Notes under the pieces: generated by a model
Seen by the model: the letters and a program-made list of their open reading frames with translations, nothing else
What the model was told of the DNA's origin: nothing
Databases searched by the model: none
Made by a program: the position numbers and the translations under genes
DNA from: Crotophaga sulcirostris
Lineage: Eukaryota; Chordata; Aves; Cuculiformes; Crotophagidae
Length of the DNA stretch: 64,000 bases
Reading direction: 5' to 3'
NCBI GenBank assembly: GCA_013397455.1
Contig: VYZB01000024.1
Span: 1,509,857 to 1,573,856, forward strand
Shown: piece by piece, positions 63,959 through 64,000 of the stretch
Layout of the letters: each line of letters opens with the position of its first letter
Numbering within the stretch: position 1 is the first letter of the stretch

Positions 63959-64000
63959 GTGCCATCTGGCAACTATCGATCCCCCCTCCCCTTCCCCCGG

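Larger units (their letters stand above)
63640..64000. promoter_or_regulatory. CpG island at the right edge, candidate promoter
   Basis: CpG and GC rise sharply from about 63,640 and stay high to the end of the window, with C-rich runs (minus strand G-rich) at 63,939-63,958 and 63,984-63,998. No TATA box is visible within it. The island is cut by the window edge. Both a leftward (minus) and a rightward gene could use it. A Kozak ATG and a splice donor favour a leftward gene. Confidence 0.6.

Overview
This is vertebrate nuclear DNA, most likely from a sauropsid and probably a bird. It is about 40% GC by eye and CpG-poor except for two sharp CpG-rich peaks. It has many dispersed A/T runs and no Alu, B1 or other placental SINE. 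Several short decayed repeats belong to a type I associate with bird, crocodile and turtle genomes (motifs such as cattgacttca and taaggattgctggcttaggccc), next to MIR/L3-like relics. I saw no complete CR1 element. The species assignment is inference.

I found no protein-coding gene that I can name. The longest open frame is 180 codons, and none of the open frames resembles a known cellular protein. The window is best read as intergenic or intronic sequence with two possible promoter regions. Region by region: 1-35 kb is AT-rich non-coding DNA with a few old repeats, short tandem repeats and two 22-bp palindromes. A stretch ending at 30.9-31.2 kb carries four AATAAA signals and reads like a transcript 3' end. 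At 35.6-36.3 kb there is a CpG island with an exact CTCF core and a strong + strand splice donor. From 36 to 45 kb I recognise nothing. At 45.8-46.4 kb two diverged copies of an unidentified repeat lie in direct orientation.

From 48.9 to 51.45 kb the minus strand carries broken pieces of a non-LTR retrotransposon ORF2. They are an endonuclease C-terminus at about 51.3 kb and reverse-transcriptase motifs at about 49.7-48.95 kb, in the correct order. From 52.6 to 58.7 kb there are further MIR-like and sauropsid repeat relics and a G-quadruplex candidate.

At the right edge (63.64-64.0 kb) a second CpG island contains a minus-strand ATG in a strong Kozak context. It is followed exactly 55 codons later by a consensus splice donor, so it is a plausible first coding exon of a gene running leftward. 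Its other exons were not found, and the calls at both CpG islands rest on sequence grammar alone. No CRISPR, operon, tRNA, rRNA, recognisable miRNA or viral gene was seen.
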